NCBI GenBank assembly: GCA_937892945.1
Contig: CALBIL010000030.1
Coordinates: forward strand, 1-64,000
Origin: an uncultured euryarchaeote
Lineage (GTDB): Archaea > Thermoplasmatota > Poseidoniia > Poseidoniales > Poseidoniaceae
Direction: 5' to 3'
Length of the DNA stretch: 64,000 nucleotides
A model generated the notes under the pieces. That model searched no databases. It was not told where the DNA came from and worked only from the letters and a program-made list of their open reading frames with translations. Every line of letters starts with the position of its first letter. Position 1 is the stretch's first letter. Shown one piece after another: positions 35,063 to 43,822 of this stretch. The translations under genes were made by a program, and so were the position numbers.

Positions 35063-35070
35063 AATAAAAA
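35063..35070 (+). promoter_or_regulatory. TATA-like box of moaA
   Basis: AATAAAAA is centred about 27 nt upstream of ATG 35094, the spacing expected for a leaderless archaeal transcript. No Shine-Dalgarno precedes this ATG, consistent with leaderless translation. Confidence 0.45.
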
Positions 35071-35093
35071 GCCGAAGCCGCATAGCCTGCACG

Positions 35094-36098
35094 ATGCTGT
35101 TACAGGATTCACTCGGGCGCCCATTGAGGGACCTTCGAATCTCTATAACTGACCGATGTAATTTTCGTTGCACATATTGTATGCCAAGAGAGAACTTTGG
35201 GCCAGAACATGTCTTTTTGGCAAAGGAAGAAATCTTGAGTTATGAAGAAATGGCAAGCGTTGTAGCGTCGTTACTGCCTTTGGGACTTGCAAAAGTTCGA
35301 ATCACAGGCGGTGAGCCACTGCTACGAAGAGATTTGCCAGTGTTTATCGCCATGCTACGAGACCTTGATTCTGAACTTGACATCGCACTCACCACCAATG
35401 CCGTGCTTCTCGAGCGGCATGCAGAAGCACTGTTCAAGAGTGGACTTAACCGGATTACTGTCAGTCTTGATGCGGTTGACACCGATTTGTTTCAAGCCAT
35501 AACCGACAGTACAAATACGCCTGAAGAAATTTTCCGAGGTATTGAAACTGCACAACATGTTGGACTCCCTGTCAAAATCAATTGTGTCATTAAGAAAGGT
35601 GTGAACGATTCTCAAATCGTCCCATTAACGCAAGCCTGTATGGAGCGCAACATAACTCTTCGATTTATTGAATTCATGGATGTTGGAACGACCAATAATT
35701 GGAACTTGGATTCTGTAATGAGTGGAGATGAAATGAGAACAGTCTTGCATGACCATTTTGGACCACTTGAACCAAGAGATTCACTCCATCCATCTGATGT
35801 AGCCCGATTATGGCGTTTAGTGGATGGGTCAACGGTTGGTTTTATCGAATCAGTAACCAAACCATTCTGTGGAGATTGTTCTCGTGCTCGGCTTTCCGCA
35901 CATGGCTCGATCTACACATGCTTATTTTCGGAAAAAGGTTTTGACTTACGAGGAATCCTTCGTTTTGGTGCAGACAAGCAAGATATTGGTGGGATTATTC
36001 GAGATATTTGGACGAACCGAGATGACCGTTATTCAGAATTAAGAACTCAACTGAAAGACAAAAGACAGCCCGTAGAAATGTCCTTCATCGGTGGCTAA
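35094..36098 (+). CDS. moaA: GTP 3',8-cyclase MoaA
   Basis: A 334-residue radical SAM enzyme that starts molybdenum cofactor synthesis. The N-terminal cluster is CNFRCTYC (C22, C26, C29); TGGEPLLRRDL follows as the SAM motif. The C-terminal 4Fe-4S cluster is CGDCSRARLSAHGSIYTC. The protein ends SFIGG, the double glycine needed for catalysis. No other molybdopterin gene is adjacent, although the GG-ending Ubl at 21124 could be a MoaD. Confidence 0.94.
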   Translation: MLLQDSLGRPLRDLRISITDRCNFRCTYCMPRENFGPEHVFLAKEEILSYEEMASVVASLLPLGLAKVRITGGEPLLRRDLPVFIAMLRDLDSELDIALTTNAVLLERHAEALFKSGLNRITVSLDAVDTDLFQAITDSTNTPEEIFRGIETAQHVGLPVKINCVIKKGVNDSQIVPLTQACMERNITLRFIEFMDVGTTNNWNLDSVMSGDEMRTVLHDHFGPLEPRDSLHPSDVARLWRLVDGSTVGFIESVTKPFCGDCSRARLSAHGSIYTCLFSEKGFDLRGILRFGADKQDIGGIIRDIWTNRDDRYSELRTQLKDKRQPVEMSFIGG

Positions 36099-36596
36099 CT
36101 AAGATTCGATTGGTGGTAAGATTACATCAACCATAACTGAGTTGGTTGATAAATCTACAAGTTTGAATCGCCAAGTACCCGAATCAGAACCTACTGTTGT
36201 TGAATCAATGACAAAATAATCACCTTGACTTACTGAATATCCTGCATCACGATCATGGAACGATACATTCGCTCCAATAAGCCCGTAGACGCCTGGATCA
36301 CTTACTTTACCACGTATTGGATTACCGTCTTCAAAGTTTTCGGGAGACAGGTCGTATTGAATCTTGGCTGGATCAATTGTTTGGTCGAGAGTTGTCATAC
36401 GAATCACGTGGAAACCATTTGAGAGTCCACGAACACTGACGGTCGCCTGTGCTGCTGGTTTCTCGGTTGTTGTGAGTGCACCTTGCATCAACACAAACAC
36501 CATACTGGAAAGCATAACGGTAATCGCAAGCAGCAATACGGTAGCGATAACGGGGCTGACTGCCTCATTGTCAGATGACCTCCGCACGTTGCGCAT
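36099..36596 (-). CDS. Archaeal type IV pilin
   Basis: A 165-residue secreted pilin. A short charged leader (MRNVRRSSDNEA) precedes a hydrophobic helix (about 13-38, VSPVIATVLLLAITVMLSSMVF), the class III signal of archaeal type IV pilins processed by a prepilin peptidase. The rest is a beta-rich globular domain. It is a likely subunit of a filament assembled by a Tad/archaellum-like motor such as the one at 42581-45140. It stands alone behind geranylgeranyl reductase with its own promoter-like region. Confidence 0.82.
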   Translation of the reverse strand: MRNVRRSSDNEAVSPVIATVLLLAITVMLSSMVFVLMQGALTTTEKPAAQATVSVRGLSNGFHVIRMTTLDQTIDPAKIQYDLSPENFEDGNPIRGKVSDPGVYGLIGANVSFHDRDAGYSVSQGDYFVIDSTTVGSDSGTWRFKLVDLSTNSVMVDVILPPIES

Positions 36597-36621
36597 GAAA
36601 CCACTGAAGTATCGATAGGAC

Positions 36622-36646
36622 TTGAAACAACCGTTTCAAATAAAGG
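36622..36646 (-). promoter_or_regulatory. Palindrome and TATA-like box upstream of the pilin
   Basis: TTGAAAC-AACC-GTTTCAA (36622-36639) is a perfect 7-bp palindrome directly beside a TATA-like CTTTATTTG (minus strand, 36638-36646), about 26-50 nt upstream of the pilin start. It could be an operator for the pilin, or alternatively a 3' structure of the upstream geranylgeranyl reductase transcript. Confidence 0.4.
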
Positions 36647-36670
36647 TGAGAACGCCTGTTTTATGATGGG

Positions 36671-37816
36671 TCAGAAAAGCCACATCGGCTTATCGCATTC
36701 CATGGCCCGTTTGATTCCACCAATTGGACCAAGGATTCTCAATAAAGATTCAGTAACAAAATCTCCTTTGAAGAACGCATAACCCATATTCTTGGAACGA
36801 AGAGAATTCTTCAAGGCCCTCCCCATTGAGGAGCGTACTCGAGTCTCATACATGCTCAAGGATGTTCCATCTCGAAGATGGTCAAGAATTGTTTCAGCTG
36901 CAAAGCATCCAGAGATAATGGCTTGAGAAATACCCCCACCGTTACTTGGCATAACCAAGCCAGCCGCATCACCAATGGCCAAAGTAGTGCCATCAACCAT
37001 CGTTTTAACGGGGCCGCCCATTGGAATCCAACCGCCACCCCAAGAAAGAATTTCAAAACCTAAAGAAGCACAGAACTCAGTCAAATGGTCTTTCAAATTA
37101 CCTTCCAAATAGCCTGCACGTACCCCGAGACCAACATTGGCCGTATCGGGACCCTTGGGGATAATCCAAGCATAGCCAGAAGGCGCTACAGAACCCAAGA
37201 ACACATCAAATGTTTCGGGTACTTTCCCTTGCACTTGCGCATAAACCGTTGGGACTTGGTCTTGAGGTCTATAGCGTTCATCTGTGCCGTGGCGCAAACG
37301 AGCAACATGTGCCAAGGAACCACTTGCATCGATCAAGAAATCAAATGAATATCGGCCATGACTGGTAATCAAAAGGTCGCGGTCGAGTTTCGTTTGATGT
37401 TGAATCCGAGTCATTGCCTCGCCAGTATGAATTTCGGCACCTGCGTGAATCGCCTTATCACAAAGGAATCCATCAAAGTGTAAACGATGACCTGCGAAAG
37501 CATCTAAATCAAAATGGTATGCTTTTCCAGAAGGTAGGAAAACTCGCATGTTATCGAGGTCATGGAGTTTTAATCGGTCAGGGAATTCAAAATAATCTTT
37601 CAACCATTGATGGTCATCAAGGTCGGAAAAGGTACCAATAACTTCACCCCAATTCGGTATACATTCACCACACTGAGCCGGATTACCAACAATCTCGCGC
37701 CGTTCTATGATCAAAACATCGATGCCGTCTTCAGCAAGTCGTTGAGCACATGCAGAACCTGCAGGACCAGCGCCAATGACAATCACTTGACGATGTTCGA
37801 CTTCTTTGCGAGCCAT
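36671..37816 (-). CDS. Geranylgeranyl reductase family FAD enzyme
   Basis: A 381-residue flavoprotein of the family that saturates archaeal isoprenoid lipid chains. The dinucleotide motif is VIVIGAGPAGSACAQRLAEDG; CGECIPNWGEV follows, the conserved Cys region of the family. GDAAGLVMPSNGGGISQAI is the second FAD motif. It is the likely digeranylgeranylglycerophospholipid reductase or a prenyl-quinone reductase. It follows the polyprenyl synthase gene by 8 bp, which fits joint work on isoprenoids. ATG 37816 has GAGGG upstream; GTG 37828 is an alternative. Confidence 0.88.
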   Translation of the reverse strand: MARKEVEHRQVIVIGAGPAGSACAQRLAEDGIDVLIIERREIVGNPAQCGECIPNWGEVIGTFSDLDDHQWLKDYFEFPDRLKLHDLDNMRVFLPSGKAYHFDLDAFAGHRLHFDGFLCDKAIHAGAEIHTGEAMTRIQHQTKLDRDLLITSHGRYSFDFLIDASGSLAHVARLRHGTDERYRPQDQVPTVYAQVQGKVPETFDVFLGSVAPSGYAWIIPKGPDTANVGLGVRAGYLEGNLKDHLTEFCASLGFEILSWGGGWIPMGGPVKTMVDGTTLAIGDAAGLVMPSNGGGISQAIISGCFAAETILDHLRDGTSLSMYETRVRSSMGRALKNSLRSKNMGYAFFKGDFVTESLLRILGPIGGIKRAMECDKPMWLF

Positions 37817-37824
37817 CAAATCCC

Positions 37825-38808
37825 TCACACATGTCGTCGCATGACATAATCAGTGACATGGAGCATCAATGCTTTCGCATCACTTTCTGGAAAGATGTCA
37901 AGTTCAGCAATTGCTCGTTCCAAATGTGTACGAACTAAGATTTCAGCATAATGTAAACTGTCAGAAAGGTTGAGCAGCATCATCAATTCATCGAACGAGT
38001 CATCGGTAAAGTTTTCAATAATATGTGCTAAACGTTGTCGCTCTTTACCATGAGAGAGCGTCAATGCATGAATTAATGGAAGCGTCATTTTCCCTTCTAT
38101 GACGTCCGCTCCTCTTGGTTTACCCATTCGTTCATCGCCTCGCAGGTCAAGTAAATCATCGACCAGTTGGAAAGCAATTCCAAGTTCCATTCCAAAACGT
38201 TTCAGAGAAGATGCTTGTTGTTCAGAAAGCCCTGCGACTAAGCCTGCTGCATGACATCCGGCTGCAAATGGTCCGGCGGTTTTTCCTCGGACAATATTGA
38301 GGTAATCCTCTGGAGAAGTCGTAAGGTCGAGCACATGGTCGAGTTGTTCGAATTCGGCAACGGCGAGTTCTGCACAATATTGAGCCAGGATACGGACAAT
38401 AACCTCGTCGTATCGTCCACCGAGAGCGAAACCTTGTGAGAACAACCAATCCCCTGCTATAACCGCCTTGGGAAGTCCAACACGAGAATGGATTGTTTCG
38501 ATTCCTCGACGATGTGATGCTTCATCATTGATGTCATCATGAACAAGGGTTGCTGTATGAATCATTTCCGATGCGAGAGCGAGCGGCATAATTTCCTCAA
38601 TGTCTGTTCCTCCGGCAATTTCATGCGCCAGTAAAATCAACAAAGGGCGAAGGCGTTTACCGCCTGCAAGGAGTACTGAGCCACAGAGTTCTGCAACTTG
38701 TCCTGAACCGTTTTTGATTTCGTTTTCAATTAATGATTCAAGCTCAGCATCAACTAAAAGCCTCATCGATTCGAGGCGGTCACTGGCTTCTAACTCAACA
38801 CTCGCCAC
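37825..38808 (-). CDS. Polyprenyl diphosphate synthase (FPP/GGPP synthase type)
   Basis: A 327-residue trans-polyprenyl synthase that builds C15-C20 prenyl diphosphates. GGKRLRP, the first aspartate motif DDIND and the second motif DDLLD (in FQLVDDLLDLRGD) are all present, with GKMTLPLIHAL after it. The start is GTG 38808 with AGGAGG just upstream. Chain length cannot be read reliably. It supplies both the membrane lipids and the head-to-head synthases at 1.6-4 kb. Confidence 0.9.
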   Translation of the reverse strand: MASVELEASDRLESMRLLVDAELESLIENEIKNGSGQVAELCGSVLLAGGKRLRPLLILLAHEIAGGTDIEEIMPLALASEMIHTATLVHDDINDEASHRRGIETIHSRVGLPKAVIAGDWLFSQGFALGGRYDEVIVRILAQYCAELAVAEFEQLDHVLDLTTSPEDYLNIVRGKTAGPFAAGCHAAGLVAGLSEQQASSLKRFGMELGIAFQLVDDLLDLRGDERMGKPRGADVIEGKMTLPLIHALTLSHGKERQRLAHIIENFTDDSFDELMMLLNLSDSLHYAEILVRTHLERAIAELDIFPESDAKALMLHVTDYVMRRHV

Positions 38809-38889
38809 GAACCTCCTACAGGGGTGTCCTTCTTAACCCGTAGTCTCCGGCCTTGTAATGTGAGGATTCATCCTCGCCGAGGTGATGCG

Positions 38890-40074
38890 TTGTCAGAAAA
38901 GGTTCGACTGGAAGTACTAACCACTGCATCACGGCGTGATGGTGTTCGTCTTCAAATAGAGCGAACCATCGAACAAAACCGTAACAATTTTGATTTCAAG
39001 TTGCAGGAATTACCTCATATTGAATCGGCTGTAACAGCACTCCAAAATGGCACTGGCGACCTTGTTGCCATGAGCGCATTGGATTGGCGAAACCTCGATG
39101 TTGAGGGATTATCAATTGTCGGAATCCTACCACGTCGAGAACCTACATGGGTCCTTGTTTCAAACGATAAACCAGAGTACTTGTGCTCTAAGGCTGTTGT
39201 CGTATGTGACAACGAACTGTTACGACGACAAATGCGCCGCCTCCGTAGCGACCTCCTCTTACTAACCAGTGAACAATTTGCAGAACATATCGGGAAACTC
39301 GATGAATACCTCAAGTTGGATGAAGAAGATCGCATCCATTGGATTGAAGAATGTCGCCAAGATGAGGTCTTGGATGGTTTCGTCGTTTCACGCGGCGAAC
39401 ATTCAGCATTGAGGTTCAAATCACGCCGTCACACACTGGGATTACAACGCGAAAACCCTGAACGCACCCATTTCGTACCTCCACCGTTGTATGGATTCAC
39501 TCTACTGGTCAGCCGCACAGGATTCCCGAGTGCTACGGTTATCGCTATGTTTGATCCAAGCGCATACCTTGCTCACAGAATTGAAGCAGCACTGCTTGAT
39601 TCGCTCCCAGAAGAAATACATTCACTTGTTGGAATATTTGTTGAACAACGAAAGTTTAAGACGATTCTCAAAGAAGCTCAGCGTTCAAATGATGATTTTA
39701 CCAATGATTCATTCCTTGACTCAACTGAAACTCAAGGAAAGGTACTCGGAAAGAAACTGACGGGAAGTGCGAAATGGGAACGATCTGTTCCTAAGAAAGG
39801 CATATCGACAAGTCCCCGACTGGAAATCAGAGTCGAAACATTGAATTTTGCTGGAACAGTGACGGCGAGTGCAGAACGTGTATCAACGCTTGAGGAAAGC
39901 CACATGAGTATGGTGAATGTGCTTAAAGAATTCATGAATTTACTCGAAACTATGCAACTCGACCATGAAGAAATGGTTCGAAAATTCCCCGGACTTCCTG
40001 AGGAATACAGCCTTGCTCGGCCACCACTGATGGATCTCCATTCTGTTCAAGCATCTTCATCAGAAGAAGAATGA
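38890..40074 (+). CDS. Porphobilinogen deaminase-like protein lacking catalytic signatures
   Basis: A 394-residue protein. The first 220 residues follow the hydroxymethylbilane synthase (HemC) plan: VRLEVLTTASRRDGVRLQ where HemC has its IGTRxSxLALxQ start, PHIESAVTALQNGTGDLVAMSALDW for the VHSLKD region, and RRQMRRLRSDLLLL for the SLRR...RPD region. The VHSLKD lysine, the LRGNV.TRL motif and the cofactor-binding cysteine loop are not recognisable. The C-terminal 180 residues are unrelated to HemC, with a helical acidic end. The start is TTG 38890 behind GAGGTGAT; GTG 38824 is possible. It is probably not a heme enzyme. The 3' end overlaps the convergent gene by 28 bp. Confidence 0.5.
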   Translation: MSEKVRLEVLTTASRRDGVRLQIERTIEQNRNNFDFKLQELPHIESAVTALQNGTGDLVAMSALDWRNLDVEGLSIVGILPRREPTWVLVSNDKPEYLCSKAVVVCDNELLRRQMRRLRSDLLLLTSEQFAEHIGKLDEYLKLDEEDRIHWIEECRQDEVLDGFVVSRGEHSALRFKSRRHTLGLQRENPERTHFVPPPLYGFTLLVSRTGFPSATVIAMFDPSAYLAHRIEAALLDSLPEEIHSLVGIFVEQRKFKTILKEAQRSNDDFTNDSFLDSTETQGKVLGKKLTGSAKWERSVPKKGISTSPRLEIRVETLNFAGTVTASAERVSTLEESHMSMVNVLKEFMNLLETMQLDHEEMVRKFPGLPEEYSLARPPLMDLHSVQASSSEEE

Positions 40075-40631
40075 GCTGGTATTTCAACCAAGGCCTCGTA
40101 TCCTTGTTTGGTAATGAAGTGTTCGAATTCACCGAGTTCAGCGGGTTCATTATCATCACAGATCTCGTGTATTGATTCATCAATTCCACGACCATTACGC
40201 TCCCATGCCCCTGCAGAGCGCTGAAGGTCTGAGGCAAACTTTTCAACAATTTCAATGGCACTCAAATTTGGATTCAGTACAGATTTGAGTGATTCAACAA
40301 TCTGTTCATTGGCTTCTCTAAGACGAAAGATTCGACCCGTCAACTCAACTAAGAATTCACGCAAGTCTGCGATTTCATTTGAGCGTGAGAATCGACGTTG
40401 AGCGCGTTCAAGGTCCTTTCGCATCACTCCGATTCCTGCAATAATTGCTAGCCTTCCTTTCGTTGCCTCGAGGATTGCTTCTTCAGCATCGCTAATTCGT
40501 GACTGAAGCATTTCTTCAAACGCAGCATATTGGTTTTTCAAATCAATCCATACCAGTTCACGAAGCGATTCGACAAGCGTATCGGCCTCCTTAAGAGCGA
40601 CTTTGGTGGCCTTTACCGTTCTTGCCATCAT
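40047..40631 (-). CDS. Coiled-coil protein of unknown function
   Basis: A 194-residue mostly helical protein (VKATKVALKEADTLVESLREL, FEEMLQSRISDAEEAILEA, LREANEQIVESLKSVL) with an acidic, serine-rich tail (HSSSDEDA). No family recognised. The start is ATG 40631 or the adjacent ATG 40628 after GGTGAGG. Its 3' end overlaps the HemC-like gene by 28 bp tail to tail, an overlap that would be double-stranded in opposing mRNAs. Confidence 0.6.
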   Translation of the reverse strand: MMARTVKATKVALKEADTLVESLRELVWIDLKNQYAAFEEMLQSRISDAEEAILEATKGRLAIIAGIGVMRKDLERAQRRFSRSNEIADLREFLVELTGRIFRLREANEQIVESLKSVLNPNLSAIEIVEKFASDLQRSAGAWERNGRGIDESIHEICDDNEPAELGEFEHFITKQGYEALVEIPAHSSSDEDA

Positions 40632-40692
40632 TCCTCACCAGTGACTCATAGTCTTCAAACCATTGCCAGCAAACCGACGGAATTACATACAG

Positions 40693-40767
40693 ATGGAGTG
40701 GTCTAAACAGTCGAAGAACTGCCCTTTTTGTCATCTCGACACAGCGAAGACACATATACCCCTTTGA
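40693..40767 (+). other. Very short ORF with a CxxC motif in the promoter region
   Basis: A 24-codon frame (MEWSKQSKNCPFCHLDTAK onward) lies in the 162-bp gap before the SAP-like gene. It has no Shine-Dalgarno signal and overlaps the likely TATA region (CATATACC, 40753-40760) of the downstream gene, so it is probably chance. Confidence 0.15.
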
Positions 40768-40793
40768 ACCGAAAGTAAACGGTAGGTGAGATT

Positions 40794-42575
40794 GTGACTG
40801 CAAAAGGCGAACTCTTGAACGAACTCTATCAAGCCCGTTTTGATGGACTCAAAGAACTCGCTGTCACCTACAACTTATCAAAAAGCGGTTCGGTTGAAGT
40901 GGTCAGAGGACGTCTGATTCAACAACTCATCTTAGATGAATGGGACCTTTCTCCAACTGGAATTAAGAATCTCATGAACGCTGAAATTGGCGAGATCCTG
41001 GGAGTTTTTGGCATTAAGAAATCAGGCTCAGTTCGTGCTCGCCGCCAACGCTTGTACCTCCACCTCAATCATGACCCGAAACAATTCGTTCCGGAATCAC
41101 TTGATGCTATGACCCGTGATGAATTGCATGAGTTGTGTAAGATATTGGAACTGCCTCTCTCCGGAAATAAGCAGGCTCTACTTGTCCGTATCGCAGGCGT
41201 GTTAGCCTATCAACAAGGAGGATGGGGGAAAGTCAAGAAGAGCCTCCGCCGCCCACGCAGTGGAGATTCTGCCATCGAAATCCCGTCCCCATCCCAGGAT
41301 TCTAAGAATGAATCTCCAGTTGAAACTCACATTGAGGAACAAGACGTCATTCTGGAAACAGTTGAAACGTTTGTATCTCAACATCCGAAAGGATGGACGT
41401 TTGAAGAAGAGACAGAAATGCGAACTGAACTTGCACAAGAAGGAATCCCAATCTCACGAGCACCTCTTGCAGCCTCAATAGATGATGCTCTTCGAGCTGG
41501 GCAAGAACAAATTGCAGATGATGAGACACCGGCAATGGTCCAAAGTGCACATGTAGCAGAGGTTGTTGAACACAGTCTCGAAATAGAAGCGGTTTTACTC
41601 GAATTATCAGCCCGGTCTGCAGAAATTGAATCAGCGGGTAGAGATTACTTAGCCGTAAGTAGCACAAGTGATGGCGAAGACCTTGAAGCATTCATTCATA
41701 GCCTCTCCCGCCATGGTTTTGCGGTAGAAATACCTGCAGTAAGTGACGGCATTCGCAATGCATTGATGGAACTTGAATTCAGATCACAAAACGAAAAGGA
41801 TGCAGTCTTAGCAATGCCGAATTCTTGGAGTGAACGTGAAGCACTACGGAATTTTGAAAACGCTCGAGATGTTTTGCGAGATCAATTGACGAATACACTC
41901 GCTACTTCGGACGGAGATCTAGTACGGGCACGGATGTCGTTTGAGCAAATTGGCCATGATATGGGCCTTGACTTGCGCATTCCAAGTATCTCTGGAAGAC
42001 TTCATGCACTTTTCGACTTACATGTTGAGATTCATCAGGCTGAAGCACTACAAGACCCGTCGATTGCACGACGAAATCGTATTCTCCGTGTTCTTCAACA
42101 CGGTGCAGTTCATCTTTCGGATGGAGAACGAATGACTGTTGACCGACTTGAGCGAAACATTACTGCCTTTGAGGAATTAGTCGAAACGGTTCTTGAATCA
42201 AGTGAAGGGAGTTTCTCAGACGCACAGCAAGCCTTAGTGATTCGATTCCTCGAATCAAGAGGCTATGAGGTCAACACCGTCGACTTACGGCCACGTGTTC
42301 TTGCGTGTGCTGGAATCATAGGCGCTGAATTAGGATTTATATCTCCTTCAGAAATTCCTCGAATCGCTCCAGGGATTATGGTGTCGGATACTCAAGTCGA
42401 TGCTATTGTGACAGAACTCAAGGCACTCGCTGAAGCATTCAAACCAAAAACAGAGGAACAACCCGATATCGAAATGGTCGTTGCTGAATCAGTCAGTGAT
42501 GCCTCGGAGCGAGTTAATGCAGCCCGAGGGAAAATCGATGCTATTGATGATTTACTCGCCCGTCTTCGTGGTTAA
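40794..42575 (+). CDS. Large protein with three N-terminal SAP-like motifs
   Basis: A 593-residue protein. The first 145 residues hold three helix-turn-helix units of the SAP type: LKELAVTYNLSKSGSVEVVRGRL, IGEILGVFGIKKSGSVRARRQRL (each starting with a conserved hydrophobic helix) and LHELCKILELPLSGNKQALLVRI. SAP motifs bind AT-rich DNA or RNA. The remaining 440 residues are helical, acidic and repetitive, with HGFAVEIP, DMGLDLRIP and RGYEVNTVD recurring at similar spacing, so a repeated unknown domain is likely. The start is GTG after GGTGAG. It is tail to tail with the pilus ATPase, 5 bp apart. Confidence 0.65.
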   Translation: MTAKGELLNELYQARFDGLKELAVTYNLSKSGSVEVVRGRLIQQLILDEWDLSPTGIKNLMNAEIGEILGVFGIKKSGSVRARRQRLYLHLNHDPKQFVPESLDAMTRDELHELCKILELPLSGNKQALLVRIAGVLAYQQGGWGKVKKSLRRPRSGDSAIEIPSPSQDSKNESPVETHIEEQDVILETVETFVSQHPKGWTFEEETEMRTELAQEGIPISRAPLAASIDDALRAGQEQIADDETPAMVQSAHVAEVVEHSLEIEAVLLELSARSAEIESAGRDYLAVSSTSDGEDLEAFIHSLSRHGFAVEIPAVSDGIRNALMELEFRSQNEKDAVLAMPNSWSEREALRNFENARDVLRDQLTNTLATSDGDLVRARMSFEQIGHDMGLDLRIPSISGRLHALFDLHVEIHQAEALQDPSIARRNRILRVLQHGAVHLSDGERMTVDRLERNITAFEELVETVLESSEGSFSDAQQALVIRFLESRGYEVNTVDLRPRVLACAGIIGAELGFISPSEIPRIAPGIMVSDTQVDAIVTELKALAEAFKPKTEEQPDIEMVVAESVSDASERVNAARGKIDAIDDLLARLRG

Positions 42576-42580
42576 TCCAC

Positions 42581-43819
42581 TTAACGGGATGCGTAGAAGT
42601 TTTGGATGACTTGTGTTACCGTTTGGATATCATGGATATCACGGTGTGCCAAATCTTCGAGAATCTTTTGACGTTGAGAGACATGTCTTTCAAACACATC
42701 TGGCGAGACACCAGCAGCTGCACAAATTATTTCACGAAGCTTGGAAGGAATTCCTGTTTCTTCAATTTGGTCGGTGGCGGCATTGTACTTCCAGATGATG
42801 TTGAGACGGGGTTTGTCGCCTTCCATACCTGCAATCTCTGCAACTTCAGTAATTTTACGAGCAGTTTTACCATTGACGTGAAGACGTGCTTGAATAATGA
42901 TTAAATCAAGTCCACTCAGCATAATCGGTGGGACGTTCATTGGTGGATTAATCATACGGGTTACTGTTTCTTGAGCCGTGTTGGCGTGCAGTGAACCGAA
43001 TGAACCATCGTGGCCAGTGTTCATGGCTGTAAGCAATGTCGCTGCTTCAGGTCCACGAACTTCTCCAACAATAATTCGGTCAGGTCGCATACGAAGACTT
43101 GACTTGAGGCAGTCATTCATATCGATTTCAGAGGTTCCATCTGGGCGTTCCCGTCGTGTCTCCATCCGAAGCCAGTGGTCGTGGTAGACTTGTAACTCAG
43201 CTGTATCTTCAACAGTCAATAAGCGTCGGTCCCATGGAATAAACATTCCAAGACAGTTGAGTGTTGTTGTTTTACCAGAACCTGTACCACCTGCAATAAC
43301 AAAGTTGGCAGGGCGGCTGTCAAGACCTTCAATCCAAACCCACATCATTGCTGCAAGGCGAGAATTAACAGTACCAAACTTCACCAAGTCAATCATGGTC
43401 AATGGGTCTTCACGGAATTTACGGATGGTGAGAGTAGGACCATCGGGGGTCACAGGAGGTATTGTGCCGTTGACACGGGAACCATCGGGGAGTCGTCCAT
43501 CAAAGATTGGTACAAGACCTGGACCATCTCCAAGTGGAACATTGGTAAACGCTGCGATATTCTTGGCGATTTGAATACCTGAATCATCATCGATCCAAAT
43601 GTTTGTCCGACACATTCCATGGTCACGATGTGCGATTTTTACACATTGTGTCCCGCCATTATACATCACTTCTTCAAGAGCATCATCTTCCAAAAGTACG
43701 GCAAGGTCGCCGTAGGGGTTTGGCTCAACTGCTCCATCAACATAGTAAATTGGAGACGGATGATTTGCTTCAGTATAGATTGTTACTCGGCCGTATTGTG
43801 CTAAAACTGTATCACTCAT
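42581..43819 (-). CDS. Type II/IV secretion ATPase, TadA/CpaF-like pilus motor
   Basis: A 412-residue hexameric secretion ATPase that powers pilus assembly. Walker A is GGTGSGKTT (177-185). The Asp box is TVEDTAELQV, Walker B is RIIVGEVRGPEA, and the His box is GSFGSLHANT. RVNGTIPPVTPDGPTLTIRKF is typical of CpaF/TadA. It starts 3 bp after the gene for the second membrane partner, as the last gene of a four-gene operon. Confidence 0.9.
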   Translation of the reverse strand: MSDTVLAQYGRVTIYTEANHPSPIYYVDGAVEPNPYGDLAVLLEDDALEEVMYNGGTQCVKIAHRDHGMCRTNIWIDDDSGIQIAKNIAAFTNVPLGDGPGLVPIFDGRLPDGSRVNGTIPPVTPDGPTLTIRKFREDPLTMIDLVKFGTVNSRLAAMMWVWIEGLDSRPANFVIAGGTGSGKTTTLNCLGMFIPWDRRLLTVEDTAELQVYHDHWLRMETRRERPDGTSEIDMNDCLKSSLRMRPDRIIVGEVRGPEAATLLTAMNTGHDGSFGSLHANTAQETVTRMINPPMNVPPIMLSGLDLIIIQARLHVNGKTARKITEVAEIAGMEGDKPRLNIIWKYNAATDQIEETGIPSKLREIICAAAGVSPDVFERHVSQRQKILEDLAHRDIHDIQTVTQVIQNFYASR

Positions 43820-43822
43820 ATT

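Noticed and set aside
38824-40074. A true HemC of a heme pathway
   Set aside because: Catalytic and cofactor motifs are missing and no other tetrapyrrole gene is in the window.
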